Shown: piece by piece, positions 53,551 to 63,492 of the stretch
Layout: each line of letters starts with the position of its first letter
Numbering within the stretch: position 1 is the stretch's first letter
Source: Streptomyces sp. IMTB 2501
Lineage (GTDB): Bacteria > Actinomycetota > Actinomycetes > Streptomycetales > Streptomycetaceae
DNA length: 64,000 nucleotides
NCBI RefSeq assembly: GCF_001953885.1
Contig: NZ_MQUS01000028.1
Location: 14,535-78,534, forward strand
Reading direction: 5' to 3'
Notes under the pieces: model-generated
What the model saw: only the letters and a program-made list of their open reading frames with translations
The model's database searches: none
What the model was told of the DNA's origin: nothing
Program-made: the position numbers and the translations under genes

Positions 53551-54894
53551 CTCGTCGGCCACGGTCAGTGCCGCGTCCAGGGCGGCGAAGCCCTCCTTCA
53601 GTTCGGCCTCCGTGACCGTGCACGGCGGGACGACATGCGTCCGGTTCATGTTCACGAAGGGCCACACGCCGTGCTGCTTGGCGGTGGCCGCGAACGCGGC
53701 CATGGGGGCGTTCGCCTCGCCCGTGGCGTTGTAGGGCACCAGCGGTTCGCGGGTCTCGCGGTTCCTCACCAGGTCCAGCGCCCAGAACATGCCGACACCG
53801 CGCACCTCGCCGACGCTCGGGTGCCGCTCGGCCAGCTCGGCCAGGGCCGGGCCGACGACGCTCTCGCCGAGCCGCGCGGCGTTCTCGACCACGCCCTCCT
53901 CCGCCATCACGTTGATCGTGGCGACGGCGGCGGCACAGGCCAGCGGGTGCCCGGAGTAGGTCAGACCGCCCGGGTAGGGCCGCTTGCCGAAGGTCTCGGC
54001 GATCTTCTCGGAGATCGCGACGCCGCCGAGCGGGACGTAACCCGAGTTCACGCCCTTGGCGAAGGTCAGCAGGTCGGGTACGACACCGAAGAGATCGGCG
54101 GCGAACCACTCGCCGGTGCGCCCGAAGCCGGCCATGACCTCGTCCAGGATGAAGACGATGCCGTACTTGTCGCAGATCTCCCGGACACCGGCCAGATAGC
54201 CGGGCGGCGGGACCATGATCCCGGCCGTACCGGGGACGGTCTCCAGGATGATCGCCGCGACCGTGCCCGGCCCCTCGAAGGCGATCGTCGTCTCCAGGTG
54301 CTCCAGCGCCCGCGCGGTCTCCTGCTCTTCCGTCTGCGCGTAGAAGCGGGAGCGGTAGAGGAACGGCGTCCAGAAGCGGACGACGCCGTTCGTGGCGGTG
54401 TCGCTCGCCCAGCGACGCGGGTCGCCGGTGAGGTTGATCGCCTGCTGGGTGCCGCCGTGGTACGAGCGGTAGGCCGAGAGCACCTTCGGGCGGCCCGTGT
54501 GCAGCCGGGCCATCCGCACCGCGTGCTCGACGGCGTCCGCGCCGGCGTTGGTGAAGAAGATCTTGTCCAGGTCGCCGGGGGTCCGCTCGGCGATCAGCCG
54601 GGCCGCCTCCGAGCGCGCCTCGATCGCGAAGGCGGGCGCGAAGGTCGTCATCGTGGCCGCCTGCTCCTGAATGGCCGCGACGACCTTCGGGTGCTGGTAG
54701 CCGATGTTCGTGTAGACGAGCCCGCTGGTGAAGTCCAGGTACCGCTTGCCGTCGTAGTCCCAGAAGTACGACCCCTCGGCGCCGGCGACGGCGAGCGGGT
54801 CGATCAGGTCCTGCGCGGACCAGGAGTGGAAGACGTGCGCACGGTCCGCGGCCTTCACTGCGGCGCCGGCATCGGGGTTGGGCTGAGGGGTCAT
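53539..54894 (-). CDS. Class III (omega-type) PLP aminotransferase
   Basis: 451 residues. VFHSWSAQDLIDPLAVAGAEGSYFWDYDGKRYLDFTSGLVYTNIGYQHPKV at the start, FFTNAGADAVEHAVRMARLHTGR, SYHGGTQQAINLTGDPRRW, IFILDEVMAGFGRTGEWFA (here VFILDEV) and PLP Lys in LTFAKGVNSGYVPLGGVAI. It resembles beta-alanine/taurine-pyruvate or 4-aminobutyrate-type enzymes; substrate uncertain. The GntR gene 134 bases downstream may regulate it. The ATG at 54894 is six bases after TACGCT on the minus strand (leaderless pattern). Confidence 0.9.
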   Translation of the reverse strand: MTPQPNPDAGAAVKAADRAHVFHSWSAQDLIDPLAVAGAEGSYFWDYDGKRYLDFTSGLVYTNIGYQHPKVVAAIQEQAATMTTFAPAFAIEARSEAARLIAERTPGDLDKIFFTNAGADAVEHAVRMARLHTGRPKVLSAYRSYHGGTQQAINLTGDPRRWASDTATNGVVRFWTPFLYRSRFYAQTEEQETARALEHLETTIAFEGPGTVAAIILETVPGTAGIMVPPPGYLAGVREICDKYGIVFILDEVMAGFGRTGEWFAADLFGVVPDLLTFAKGVNSGYVPLGGVAISEKIAETFGKRPYPGGLTYSGHPLACAAAVATINVMAEEGVVENAARLGESVVGPALAELAERHPSVGEVRGVGMFWALDLVRNRETREPLVPYNATGEANAPMAAFAATAKQHGVWPFVNMNRTHVVPPCTVTEAELKEGFAALDAALTVADEYTA

Positions 54895-55209
54895 GCGGCG
54901 AGCGTAAATGTCCGCGATGCGGAAGGCCTATCGGCGTCTTGTTCTGTGGACGGGGGGATTCCGCGACAGGTTGTCCACGCGTGTGTGGCTACGACAGCCT
55001 CGGCGACCGGGAGCGGGGCACACGACCGCCTGCCTCGCCCGCGCCGGGTACGAGGTCCCGAGCGGCTGAGTGGCCTGTTACTGAACCGTAGGCGCCGGGC
55101 CGCGCGACTCCCCCGAGGGGCCGGATTATTCTCGGTCCGTCGTACACGTATGCGTGGCTGCGGGGCGCGTGCGGGGTGTCCGGGGTACGGGGGGAAGGCG
55201 GGGCGGGCC
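54895..55209. other. Divergent promoter region between the aminotransferase and Ser/Thr kinase genes
   Basis: 315 bases. Near 54905 is the -10-like TACGCT for the aminotransferase. For the kinase, GGATTATTCTCGGTCCGT (about 55122-55140) is the least GC-rich stretch and likely holds its promoter. No protein-like frame on either strand. Confidence 0.5.
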
Positions 55210-57063
55210 ATGGAGAAGCTGGGGGCGGGGGATCCGCCGCACATCGGCGGCTACCGGCTGCTGGCACGGCTGGGCGCGGGCGGCATGGGGCAGGTGTATC
55301 TGGCCCGCTCGGAGCGGGGTCGTACCGTCGCCGTGAAACTGGTCCGCGAGGAACTCGCCGCACAGGAGGAGTTCCGGGCGCGCTTCCGGCAGGAGGTGCA
55401 GGCCGCGCGGCGGGTCGGCGGGTACTGGACCGCGCCCGTGCTCGACGCCGACACCGAGGCGCCGGTGCCGTGGGTGGCCACGGGATACGTCGCCGGGCCG
55501 AGTCTGCAGCAGGTCGTCGGCCACGATCACGGGGCGCTGCCCGAGCGGTCGGTACGGATCCTCGCGGCGGGGCTCGCGCATGCGCTGAAGGACATCCATG
55601 CTGCGGGGATCGTGCACCGGGATCTGAAGCCGTCGAACGTGCTCGTGACCATCGACGGGCCGCGCGTGATCGACTTCGGGATCGCGCGGGCGCTGGAGAC
55701 GACGTCGCCGGGCGGGGAGGGACTGACCCGGACCGGGTCGCTGGTCGGATCGCCGGGGTTCATGGCGCCCGAGCAGGTGCGGGGGGACCGGATCACGCCG
55801 GCCTGCGATGTGTTCTGCCTGGGGTCCATGCTCGCCTACGCGGCTACGGGGGCGATGCCCTTCGGGACCGCCGACAGCGGTGCGCACGCGTTGATGTTCC
55901 GGATCGCTCAGGAGGAGCCGGATCTGGCGGGGGTGCCGGAGGGGATCGCGGACCTGGTCCGGGATTGCCTGCGCAAGGATCCGGGGGCCCGGCCTTCGCT
56001 GGATGCGTTGCTGGAGCGGACCGGGGCGGAGGACACCGTGTCCGGGGGGCGGTCCCGGGATCCCTGGCTGCCGGGGGCGTTGGTCGCTCAACTCGGGCGG
56101 CATGCTGTGCAGTTGCTGGAGGTTGAGGATCCGGAGGGGGAGGACGCTTCCGGGGGCGGGGCGCCGTCCGGTGCCGGTGCGCCGGAGGGCACCCGGCCTC
56201 CGGCCGGGTCCGGGTTCCCGGCCGTACCAGCCGTACCGCCGTCGTCGGGTGCGGATGGTGGCGCCTCGGAGGCCGGCCGTGAGGGGGTGCCCGAGCATGC
56301 TGCCGTCTCTGATGCGCCGGTCGGGGGCGTGGAGCATCTGCCGACCGTCGTTTCGGGGCAGGCTCCGCCGGTCGCTCCCGGGTTCGGGTACGGGTACGCC
56401 CAGCAGCATCCCCAGTCGGGTGGCGGTGCCTACGGCTATCCGCAGCAGGCCGGGGGGCAGCAGCCGTACCCCTCCTATGGCGGGGCGCCGGAGGCGGAGC
56501 GGCGCAGTGGACGGTCCACCGCGCTGCTCGTCGTGGTCGCGCTGGTGGTGGCGCTGGGTGCGGGCGGCTCGGTGTACGCGTTGATGAACAACGGGGGCGG
56601 TGGCCACGCCCAGGGAGGCGGGAAGGTCGGTCCCGCGCCTACCACAACCCCTGATCCCACCGCGTCCACGCCGTCCGACTCCGCCTCGGCCTCCGCGCCC
56701 ACGGACGGGGATGTCCCCGGCGGCTATCTGGGCACCTGGAAGGCGACGATCGACTCCGACGCGGGGATCAACACCCGCCAACTCACCATCCGGCAGGGCA
56801 AGGTGGGCGACAGCGTGCTGACGCTGATCGCGGACGGGCCGACGAACGACGGCGGCATGTACCACTGTGTCTTCGAGGCCAGGCTCACTCGACAGCCGGG
56901 CGCGGACGGCACGTTGGAGATCGGTCCGTCCACCGTCACCAGCGGCGAACCCGCCACCTCCTGCACCCCGGGCGAGGCCACCGAGGTCACGCTGCTGCCG
57001 AGCGGCAGTCTGAAGCGGGCGAAGGCGAGCGGCGGGGAGAGCCTGACGTACACCAGGCAGTGA
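55210..57063 (+). CDS. Membrane Ser/Thr protein kinase (PknB-like)
   Basis: 617 residues. Kinase domain ~10-270: GYRLLARLGAGGMGQVYLA (glycine loop), VAVKLVREE (Lys), GIVHRDLKPSNVLV (catalytic HRD), VIDFGIARALE (DFG), GSPGFMAPEQ. A Pro/Gly/Gln-rich linker (about 290-425) precedes one transmembrane helix (STALLVVVALVVALGAGGSVYAL). The extracellular ~160 residues have a Thr/Ser/Pro stalk and a small beta domain (GGYLGTWKATIDSD...TRQLTIRQGK) with two Cys (MYHCVF, TSCTPG). It senses an external signal and phosphorylates cytosolic targets. The ATG at 55210 is chosen because the kinase domain begins there. Convergent with the SLATT gene, 2 bases between stops. Confidence 0.9.
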   Translation: MEKLGAGDPPHIGGYRLLARLGAGGMGQVYLARSERGRTVAVKLVREELAAQEEFRARFRQEVQAARRVGGYWTAPVLDADTEAPVPWVATGYVAGPSLQQVVGHDHGALPERSVRILAAGLAHALKDIHAAGIVHRDLKPSNVLVTIDGPRVIDFGIARALETTSPGGEGLTRTGSLVGSPGFMAPEQVRGDRITPACDVFCLGSMLAYAATGAMPFGTADSGAHALMFRIAQEEPDLAGVPEGIADLVRDCLRKDPGARPSLDALLERTGAEDTVSGGRSRDPWLPGALVAQLGRHAVQLLEVEDPEGEDASGGGAPSGAGAPEGTRPPAGSGFPAVPAVPPSSGADGGASEAGREGVPEHAAVSDAPVGGVEHLPTVVSGQAPPVAPGFGYGYAQQHPQSGGGAYGYPQQAGGQQPYPSYGGAPEAERRSGRSTALLVVVALVVALGAGGSVYALMNNGGGGHAQGGGKVGPAPTTTPDPTASTPSDSASASAPTDGDVPGGYLGTWKATIDSDAGINTRQLTIRQGKVGDSVLTLIADGPTNDGGMYHCVFEARLTRQPGADGTLEIGPSTVTSGEPATSCTPGEATEVTLLPSGSLKRAKASGGESLTYTRQ

Positions 57064-57065
57064 GC

Positions 57066-57815
57066 CTAACGGGGCTCCGGCGGGCGCTGGCGGGGCATGT
57101 TCGGACGGGTGCCGTTCGCCGGGGGCAGGGGGAAACGGCCGCCGGAGCCCGCGGCTTCCTGTCGTGGCACATACGACACCGCCGCCTGGATCCCCAGCGG
57201 AGCCGCCCCGGTGCGGAACTCGACCATCCAGTCGGTGGTCTCCGTGCGCACCAGTTCCGTGATGTCCTCCGAGAAGCGCCGCAGCACCCCGAGGCACCGC
57301 TCGGACGCCTCGCTCGCCGTGCCCTCCGCCGGGCCCAGGACCTCCCGGATGCTCTCGGAGGCCCAGTCGAACTGCAAGGCCTGAAGGCGGCGCTGCACCG
57401 CCTGGGCCGTGGCCACGTCCCGCATCCAGCCCGACGTCACGCCGAAGAACCGGTCGATGCCGGCACAGGCCACCGCCAGCAGCAGCGCCAGACAGCCCCA
57501 CGGCGCCACCCCGCGCGCCGCGCCCGCCAGGTCCAGCAGTGGCAGCGCGGCACCGGCCACCGCACCCGCCGCCGCGGCCGACCGCAGTGCCCGCGCGCCG
57601 CGCCGCTTCCACACCCGGTCCCGCAGATACCAGGACGCCGTGTCCAGCGCCCCGCGCTCCACCCACCGGTACAGCTCGTCGAGCCGCTCGGCGGGCTCCC
57701 CCCAGTCCCCGAGCGGAAAGGCCCGCCCGGTCAGATCGCCCGGCCGCAGCCCGGCCGCATCCTCGCCCCGCCCGTCCTGTGGCGGACCCTCGGGCTGCAT
57801 CTCCGGCTGACCCAC
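57066..57815 (-). CDS. SLATT-domain membrane protein
   Basis: 249 residues. DWGEPAERLDELYRWVERGALDTASWYLRDRVWKRRGARALRSAAAAGAVAGAALPLLDL, then GCLALLLAVACAGIDRFFGVTSGWMRDVATAQAVQRRLQALQFDW: two transmembrane helices flanked by helices, the SLATT (SMODS- and SLOG-associating two-TM effector) arrangement. A C-terminal cytosolic helix and polar tail follow. SLATT proteins are effectors of nucleotide-signal immunity, but no nucleotide cyclase is adjacent here. The GTG at 57815 follows AGGGAG; a GTG at 57836 is also in frame. It abuts the Ser/Thr kinase gene tail to tail. Confidence 0.8.
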   Translation of the reverse strand: MGQPEMQPEGPPQDGRGEDAAGLRPGDLTGRAFPLGDWGEPAERLDELYRWVERGALDTASWYLRDRVWKRRGARALRSAAAAGAVAGAALPLLDLAGAARGVAPWGCLALLLAVACAGIDRFFGVTSGWMRDVATAQAVQRRLQALQFDWASESIREVLGPAEGTASEASERCLGVLRRFSEDITELVRTETTDWMVEFRTGAAPLGIQAAVSYVPRQEAAGSGGRFPLPPANGTRPNMPRQRPPEPR

Positions 57816-58019
57816 CCGGCACTCCCTACTGATCACTGATCACGACCGGTCACGCAGCGTGACACACCCTTCCGACGTGCGGCACCCTTCCTACCGCCCA
57901 ATGGGTGGCGAAGAAGGAGCTTTCCCGGCTTTTCCGCCCGGAAGAGGGTCTTGATCAGGTATAGGCGTCGTGCACTTCTCACTCGAAAGAGTGGCGGGGC
58001 GACGGGGGCCTGGACCACG

Positions 58020-58025
58020 TAGGCT
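58020..58025 (+). promoter_or_regulatory. -10 box of the ybaB-recR-DUF5063 unit
   Basis: TAGGCT at 58020-58025 would start transcription near 58032 and give a ~28-base leader with a GAGGAG ribosome site for the GTG at 58060. Confidence 0.4.
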
Positions 58026-58059
58026 CATGCTCAAGGAGAAGAACGTAGAGGAGCTGATC

Positions 58060-58422
58060 GTGATCCCCGGTGGTGGCCAGCCCAACATGCAGCAGTTGCT
58101 CCAGCAGGCCCAGAAGATGCAGCAGGATCTCCAGCGGGCGCAGGAGGAACTGGCGAACACGGAGGTCGACGGGCAGGCGGGCGGCGGTCTGGTCAGGGCC
58201 ACCGTGACCGGCGCCGGTGAGCTGCGGGCGCTGAAGATCGACCCGAAGGCCGTGGACCCGGAGGCTGCATCCGTCGAGGAGACGGTCGAGACCCTCGCCG
58301 ACCTGATCGTGGCGGCCGTACAGGCGGCGAACGAGAACGCGCAGACGCTCCAGCAGCAGAAGCTCGGCCCGCTGGCCCAGGGCCTCGGCGGCGGCACAGG
58401 CATCCCCGGTCTGCCGTTCTGA
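58060..58422 (+). CDS. YbaB/EbfC nucleoid-associated protein
   Basis: 120 residues: [58 protein letters not shown], then a C-terminal dimerisation helix and a Gly-rich tail ([12 protein letters not shown]). Binds DNA as a tweezers-like dimer. As in many bacteria it lies directly upstream of recR. The GTG at 58060 follows GAGGAG by six bases; an ATG at 58027 lies before the expected transcription start and is rejected. Confidence 0.92.
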   Translation: MIPGGGQPNMQQLLQQAQKMQQDLQRAQEELANTEVDGQAGGGLVRATVTGAGELRALKIDPKAVDPEAASVEETVETLADLIVAAVQAANENAQTLQQQKLGPLAQGLGGGTGIPGLPF

Positions 58423-58473
58423 GGCCGGGCCAACTACGGTACGAACCGAAAGGTCTCCAGGAAGGGCAGTCCG

Positions 58474-59073
58474 GTGTACGAAGGCGTGGTCCAGGACCTC
58501 ATCGACGAGCTGGGGCGGTTGCCCGGCGTCGGTCCCAAGAGCGCGCAGCGGATCGCCTTCCACATCCTGCAGGCCGAGCCGACGGACGTGAAGCGGCTCG
58601 CGCAGGCGCTGATGGAGGTCAAGGCGAAGGTCCGCTTCTGCGCGACGTGCGGCAACGTGGCGCAGGAGGAGCTGTGCGGCATCTGCCGTGACCCGCGCCG
58701 GGACCCCTCGGTCATCTGCGTGGTGGAGGAGCCGAAGGACGTCGTCGCCATCGAGCGCACCCGCGAGTTCCGCGGGCGCTACCACGTCCTGGGCGGCGCC
58801 ATCAGCCCGATCGAGGGTGTCGGTCCCGACGACCTGCGTATACGAGAACTTCTCGCGCGGTTGGCCGACGGGACGGTCACGGAACTGATCCTGGCCACGG
58901 ACCCGAATCTGGAGGGCGAGGCGACGGCGACGTACCTCGCTCGCATGATCAAGCCCATGGGCCTGAAGGTCACCCGCCTGGCCAGCGGCCTCCCGGTGGG
59001 TGGCGACCTGGAATACGCGGACGAGGTCACACTCGGCCGCGCCTTCGAGGGGAGACGACTCCTAGATGTCTGA
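58474..59073 (+). CDS. recR: Recombination mediator RecR
   Basis: 199 residues. The N-terminal helix-hairpin-helix [17 protein letters not shown] is followed by zinc finger [19 protein letters not shown], Toprim domain [17 protein letters not shown]...[15 protein letters not shown] and C-terminal [24 protein letters not shown]. With RecF/RecO it loads RecA at gaps. GTG start at 58474. It overlaps the next gene by 8 bases. Confidence 0.97.
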   Translation: MYEGVVQDLIDELGRLPGVGPKSAQRIAFHILQAEPTDVKRLAQALMEVKAKVRFCATCGNVAQEELCGICRDPRRDPSVICVVEEPKDVVAIERTREFRGRYHVLGGAISPIEGVGPDDLRIRELLARLADGTVTELILATDPNLEGEATATYLARMIKPMGLKVTRLASGLPVGGDLEYADEVTLGRAFEGRRLLDV

Positions 59074-59728
59074 CGCCACACTGCACGCGACCGCTCAGAA
59101 CCCGGACGATTTCGTGGTTCAGATCGCGGACCAGGTCGAGAGCTTCCTGGTGGCCGTCGCGGAGGTATCGAGAGGCGACGAGCCGGGCTCGACCGTGCCC
59201 TTCCTCCTCCTGGAGGTCTCCCAGCTGCTGCTGGCCGGCGGCCGCCTCGGCGCGCACGAGGACATCGTCCCCGAGGAGCGCTACGAGCCCGACCTGGGCC
59301 CGGAGCCGGACGTCGACGAACTGCGGGAGAACCTGGCCCGCCTCCTTGAGCCGGTCGACGTCTACTCCGAGGTCTTCGACCCCTACGAGCCGCGCAAGGC
59401 GCCCGTCCCGGCCCGTATCTCCGACGACCTGGCCGACGTCATCACCGACCTGCGCCACGGCATGGCCCACTACCGCGCCGGCCGCACCACGGAGGCCCTG
59501 TGGTGGTGGCAGTTCTCCTACTTCTCCAACTGGGGCCCGACGGCTTCCGCCGTGCTGCGCGCCCTGCAGTCGGTCCTCATCCACGTCCGTCTCAACCAGC
59601 CCCTGGAAGAGCTCGACGGCCTCGACACCGACCAGGCCACCATGGGCGACGAGACCCTGGAGTTCGAGGCGGGCCGCGTCATGGCGGAGGAGATCGGCGG
59701 ACCGCTGGGGATCCGTCCGGGGAAGTGA
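59066..59728 (+). CDS. DUF5063 family protein
   Basis: 220 residues. [48 protein letters not shown], then [71 protein letters not shown]. Soluble and helical, conserved after recR in streptomycetes as I recall. Function unknown; co-translation with recR (8-base overlap) suggests a DNA-repair or nucleoid link, but this is inference. Confidence 0.85.
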   Translation: MSDATLHATAQNPDDFVVQIADQVESFLVAVAEVSRGDEPGSTVPFLLLEVSQLLLAGGRLGAHEDIVPEERYEPDLGPEPDVDELRENLARLLEPVDVYSEVFDPYEPRKAPVPARISDDLADVITDLRHGMAHYRAGRTTEALWWWQFSYFSNWGPTASAVLRALQSVLIHVRLNQPLEELDGLDTDQATMGDETLEFEAGRVMAEEIGGPLGIRPGK

Positions 59729-59831
59729 AGCCGGACAGGTCCAACTCGTCCACATCTACGGTGACTTCAGGCTTCGTGTCCGCGTAGTCGTCCGCGCCCA
59801 TGTCGCCGTCCTCCAGCAGAAGTACGCGCAC
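59679..59831 (-). CDS. Possible 50-residue acidic protein antisense to the DUF5063 3' end
   Basis: Reads [20 protein letters not shown], then [20 protein letters not shown] and a basic end. The GTG at 59831 is seven bases after TAGGGT on the minus strand, the leaderless pattern common in this window. The composition (acidic, amphipathic, few Arg runs) is unlike the usual shadow frames. The last 17 codons overlap the DUF5063 gene on the other strand. No family is recognised. Confidence 0.45.
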   Translation of the reverse strand: MRVLLLEDGDMGADDYADTKPEVTVDVDELDLSGFTSPDGSPAVRRSPPP

Positions 59832-59841
59832 GGCTTGCACC

Positions 59842-60570
59842 CTAGTGTCCGGGCCACATCCCCCACAGGCCCTTCGTCATCGCCGTGGCGCCGCCCGCCA
59901 GGGCCAGGGTGAGGACCAGGTGGCGGGCGCGGCGCTCGGGGATGCGGGCGGCGATCGTGTGGCCGGTCAGGGCGCCGATCGTCATCGCCGCGCCGGTGAC
60001 GGCCCATTGGGGCCCGGTCAGACGGGGCGTGCCGTTGGCGGCCAGGGAGAACGCGTTGACGGCGACGCCGTAGAACTGGGCGTTGGGGACGAACTCCCGT
60101 ACCGTCCAGCCCGCGTTGAGAGCGTAGAGGGAGACGGGCGGGCCGCCCACGCCCGCCGCCGCGTTCATGAAGCCGCCCAGCGCGCCCGCCGTCACCGCTC
60201 CCGCGCCGCCCCGCAGGGCCGGGACACGGGCGCCGCGCAGCACGAGCAGCACGGCCACCGTCACCAGGGCCCCCATCACCAACAGCAGGACAGGACGCGG
60301 GAGTTGGCGGGTCATCCAGGCGCCTGCCGGGACCGTGCAGGCGGCCGCCAGACACAACGGCACCATCGCCGCCGGGCGGACGCGCCGCCAGCCGCCCGCC
60401 AGGCCCACGACGCTGATGGCGCCGGCGGCACAGTTGGCGAGCACCACCCCGTCGGCGGGCCCGAGCAGCAGCACCAGCGCCGGCACGGCGACCAGCGCGA
60501 AGCCCATGCCGGTCAGCCACTGCACGCTCGCGCCGAGCAGCACGATCGCCGCGAGCGGGATCTCCGCCAT
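59842..60570 (-). CDS. TauE/SafE (TSUP) family permease
   Basis: 242 residues with about eight transmembrane helices: [33 protein letters not shown] at the start and [24 protein letters not shown] starting the second half, which is the TSUP repeat signature (G-x-G-G-P-P). Members export or import sulfite, sulfoacetate or other sulfur/organic anions; the substrate here is unknown. The ATG at 60570 follows GGGGG. Upstream it is divergent from ask. Confidence 0.82.
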   Translation of the reverse strand: MAEIPLAAIVLLGASVQWLTGMGFALVAVPALVLLLGPADGVVLANCAAGAISVVGLAGGWRRVRPAAMVPLCLAAACTVPAGAWMTRQLPRPVLLLVMGALVTVAVLLVLRGARVPALRGGAGAVTAGALGGFMNAAAGVGGPPVSLYALNAGWTVREFVPNAQFYGVAVNAFSLAANGTPRLTGPQWAVTGAAMTIGALTGHTIAARIPERRARHLVLTLALAGGATAMTKGLWGMWPGH

Positions 60571-60801
60571 GCCGCCCCCTGTGCCGTCATGCCGCACCAC
60601 CCGGCGGTGGAAACGTGGAAACAGTGGTTGAAACCTAACGCTGTTACGAGTGTGACGCGGGGCACTTTTCCGCGTGGTACGGCGGAGGCTGGGCAGATGC
60701 GGAACGCGGACGTCCGACGTCTCACCATGCGGGAGCAGGGTGGTGGAATTCGGGCGCTCGTTAGACTGAGCCGACACAAACGAACCGAGCGAGGAGCGCA
60801 C

Positions 60802-62073
60802 GTGGGCCTTGTCGTGCAGAAGTACGGAGGCTCCTCCGTAGCCGATGCCGAAGGCATCAAGCGCGTCGCCAAGCGGATCGTGGAAGCGAAGAAGAACGGC
60901 AACCAGGTTGTCGTCGTCGTTTCCGCGATGGGCGACACGACGGACGAGCTGATCGATCTCGCCGAGCAGGTTTCTCCGATGCCTGCCGGGCGTGAATTCG
61001 ACATGCTGCTGACCGCCGGAGAGCGGATCTCCATGGCCCTGCTGGCGATGGCGATCAAAAACCTGGGCCACGAGGCCCAGTCCTTCACCGGCAGCCAGGC
61101 AGGCGTCATCACCGACTCGGTCCACAACAAAGCCCGGATCATCGACGTCACGCCCGGCCGGATCCGGGACTCGCTCGACAAGGGCAACATCGCGATCGTC
61201 GCCGGTTTCCAGGGCGTCAGCGCCGACAAGAAGGACATCACCACGCTGGGCCGTGGCGGTTCCGACACGACGGCCGTGGCGCTCGCCGCCGCGCTCGACG
61301 CCGAGGTCTGCGAGATCTACACCGACGTCGACGGCGTGTTCACCGCCGACCCGCGTGTGGTGAAGAAGGCGAAGAAGATCGACTGGATCTCCTTCGAGGA
61401 CATGCTGGAGCTCGCGGCCTCCGGTTCCAAGGTGCTGCTCCACCGCTGTGTGGAGTACGCCCGCCGCTACAACATCCCGATCCACGTCCGGTCCAGTTTC
61501 AGCGGGCTGCAGGGCACGTGGGTCAGCAGTGAGCCGATTGGGGACAAGAAGGTGGAGCAGGCCATCATCTCCGGTGTCGCGCACGACACCTCCGAGGCCA
61601 AGATCACGGTCGTCGGCGTGCCGGACAAGCCGGGTGAGGCTGCCGCGATCTTCCGGACGATCGCCGATGCCGCGATCAACATCGACATGGTCGTGCAGAA
61701 CGTGTCCGCCGCCTCCACCGGCCTGACGGACATCTCCTTCACGCTGCCGAAGACCGAGGGCCGCAAGGCCATCGACGCGCTGGAGAGGAACCGGCTGGGC
61801 ATCGGATTCGATTCCCTTCGGTACGACGACCAGATCGGCAAGATCTCGCTGGTCGGCGCGGGCATGAAGACCAACCCGGGTGTCACGGCCTCCTTCTTCG
61901 AGGCGCTGTCCGACGCGGGCGTGAACATCGAACTGATCTCGACCTCCGAGATCCGTATCTCGGTCGTCACCCGCAAGGACGACGTGCCGGAGGCCGTCCG
62001 TGCCGTGCACACCGCCTTCGGCCTGGACTCCGACACCGACGAGGCCGTCGTCTACGGCGGCACCGGCCGATGA
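60802..62073 (+). CDS. ask: Aspartate kinase
   Basis: 423 residues. Catalytic domain [77 protein letters not shown]; two C-terminal ACT domains ([42 protein letters not shown]) that bind Lys/Thr for feedback control. Phosphorylates Asp, the first step toward Lys, Met, Thr and DAP. In actinomycetes an internal start gives a separate beta subunit, which is possible here. The GTG at 60802 follows GAGGAG. A -10-like TAGACT lies at 60763. It is 31 bases from asd. Confidence 0.97.
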   Translation: MGLVVQKYGGSSVADAEGIKRVAKRIVEAKKNGNQVVVVVSAMGDTTDELIDLAEQVSPMPAGREFDMLLTAGERISMALLAMAIKNLGHEAQSFTGSQAGVITDSVHNKARIIDVTPGRIRDSLDKGNIAIVAGFQGVSADKKDITTLGRGGSDTTAVALAAALDAEVCEIYTDVDGVFTADPRVVKKAKKIDWISFEDMLELAASGSKVLLHRCVEYARRYNIPIHVRSSFSGLQGTWVSSEPIGDKKVEQAIISGVAHDTSEAKITVVGVPDKPGEAAAIFRTIADAAINIDMVVQNVSAASTGLTDISFTLPKTEGRKAIDALERNRLGIGFDSLRYDDQIGKISLVGAGMKTNPGVTASFFEALSDAGVNIELISTSEIRISVVTRKDDVPEAVRAVHTAFGLDSDTDEAVVYGGTGR

Positions 62074-62104
62074 CCGTCTCCACGACGCACGGAGGCGTAC
62101 GACG

Positions 62105-63157
62105 ATGACCGGCAGGCCGACGCTCGCGGTCGTGGGAGCGACCGGAGCCGTCGGTGCGGTCATGCTCCAGATCCTGTCCCAGCACGCGGACATCTGGGGC
62201 GAGATCCGCCTGATCGCCTCCCCGCGCTCGGCCGGCCGCAAGCTGGCCGTGCGCGGGGAGGAGATCGAGGTGGTGGCCCTGAGCGAAGAGGCCTTCGACG
62301 GGGTCGACATCGCGATGTTCGACGTCCCGGACGAGGTCGCCGAGCAGTGGGCGCCGATCGCCGCCGCACGCGGAGTGGTCGTCGTGGACAACTCCGCCGC
62401 CTTCCGGCTGCACCCCGAGGTGCCGCTCGTGGTGCCCGAGGTCAACCCGCACGCCGTGCGGACCCGCCCGCGCGGGATCATCGCCAACCCCAACTGCACG
62501 ACCCTGACGATGATCGTCGCCCTGGGCGCGCTGCACGCCGAGTTCGGGCTGCGCGAGCTGGTGGTGTCGTCGTACCAGGCGGTGAGCGGGGCCGGCCGGG
62601 CCGGCGTGGACACCCTGCGGGCCCAGCTGTCCCTGGTGGCCGGGACCGAGCTGGGCACCAAGCCCGGAGACGTACGGCGGGCCGTCGGCGAGGACACCGG
62701 GCCGTTCCCGGAGCCGGTCGCGCTGAACGTCGTACCGTGGGCCGGGTCGCTGCGGGAGGACGGCTGGTCCTCGGAGGAGATGAAGGTCCGCGACGAGGCC
62801 CGCAAGATCCTCGGGCTGCCGCAGCTGCCGGTCGCCGTGACCTGCGTACGCGTCCCCGTGATCACCACCCACTCCCTCACCGTCCATGCCCGCTTCCAGG
62901 GCGAGGTGACGGTCGACCGGGCCCGGGAGATCCTCGCGACCGCGCCCGGAGTGGTGCTGTGCGACGACCCGGCCGCCGGTGAGTTCCCCACCCCCGCGGA
63001 CGTCGTGGGCACCGACCCGACCTGGGTGGGACGGCTCCGGCGGGCCCTGGACGACCCGACCGCGCTGGAACTCTTCGTGTGCGGGGACAACCTCCGCAAG
63101 GGGGCGGCGCTGAACACCGCGCAGATCGCGGAGCTGGTGGCGGCGGAGTTCTCCTGA
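62105..63157 (+). CDS. asd: Aspartate-semialdehyde dehydrogenase
   Basis: 350 residues. NADP-binding [25 protein letters not shown], the active-site Cys in [17 protein letters not shown], a [14 protein letters not shown] loop, then [22 protein letters not shown] and [16 protein letters not shown] with the catalytic His. Converts aspartyl phosphate to the semialdehyde, following ask in the same transcript. The ATG at 62105 follows GGAGG. A strong terminator follows. Confidence 0.96.
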   Translation: MTGRPTLAVVGATGAVGAVMLQILSQHADIWGEIRLIASPRSAGRKLAVRGEEIEVVALSEEAFDGVDIAMFDVPDEVAEQWAPIAAARGVVVVDNSAAFRLHPEVPLVVPEVNPHAVRTRPRGIIANPNCTTLTMIVALGALHAEFGLRELVVSSYQAVSGAGRAGVDTLRAQLSLVAGTELGTKPGDVRRAVGEDTGPFPEPVALNVVPWAGSLREDGWSSEEMKVRDEARKILGLPQLPVAVTCVRVPVITTHSLTVHARFQGEVTVDRAREILATAPGVVLCDDPAAGEFPTPADVVGTDPTWVGRLRRALDDPTALELFVCGDNLRKGAALNTAQIAELVAAEFS

Positions 63158-63257
63158 GTGCCGTTTGTAGGATCTCCGTAAGAAATGTGTTGAGAAGCAT
63201 GGTCCGGACCACTTGAACCAGGCCTGTACGGCAACGGAAGATCACCCCAGGAATCTC

Positions 63258-63300
63258 CTCCCCGCCCCGCGCAACCGCTTGCAGGGCGGGGAGCGTCTTT
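63258..63300 (+). terminator. Terminator after ask-asd
   Basis: Perfect 10-bp stem CTCCCCGCCC (63258-63267) / GGGCGGGGAG (63284-63293), a 16-nt loop able to pair further, then CGTCTTT. Confidence 0.85.
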
Positions 63301-63337
63301 GCGGTCACTCCTGCGGGGCTGTGGGCGTGAGGATCCT

Positions 63338-63372
63338 GGCGTGGGGACGCCATGATCGGGCGTGGGGACGCC
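63338..63372. repeat. Direct repeat of GGCGTGGGGACGCC, 21 bp apart
   Basis: Two identical 14-bp copies (63338-63351 and 63359-63372), each itself an inverted repeat (GGCGT-GGGG-ACGCC). The 21-bp period equals two helical turns, so the copies face the same side of DNA. They lie ~120 bases before the sigma factor start and may be operators. Confidence 0.6.
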
Positions 63373-63492
63373 CGTTCAAACAGGACATAAGGGAAGAGCG
63401 GGACGCATGACGGCACTTGAGGCACGGCCGGATGTCGCACATGTGACACCCGGCACGTACAACCCTGGTGGGGGGAGGCGTGTCCAACTGGC

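Noticed and set aside
53428-55209. N-terminal extension of the Ser/Thr kinase frame back to 53428
   Set aside because: The extension is antisense to the aminotransferase gene and its promoter; the kinase domain starts a few residues after the ATG at 55210.
59842-63234. 1130-codon minus-strand frame through ask-asd
   Set aside because: Only its last ~242 codons (TauE/SafE permease) look like protein; the rest is antisense to ask and asd.
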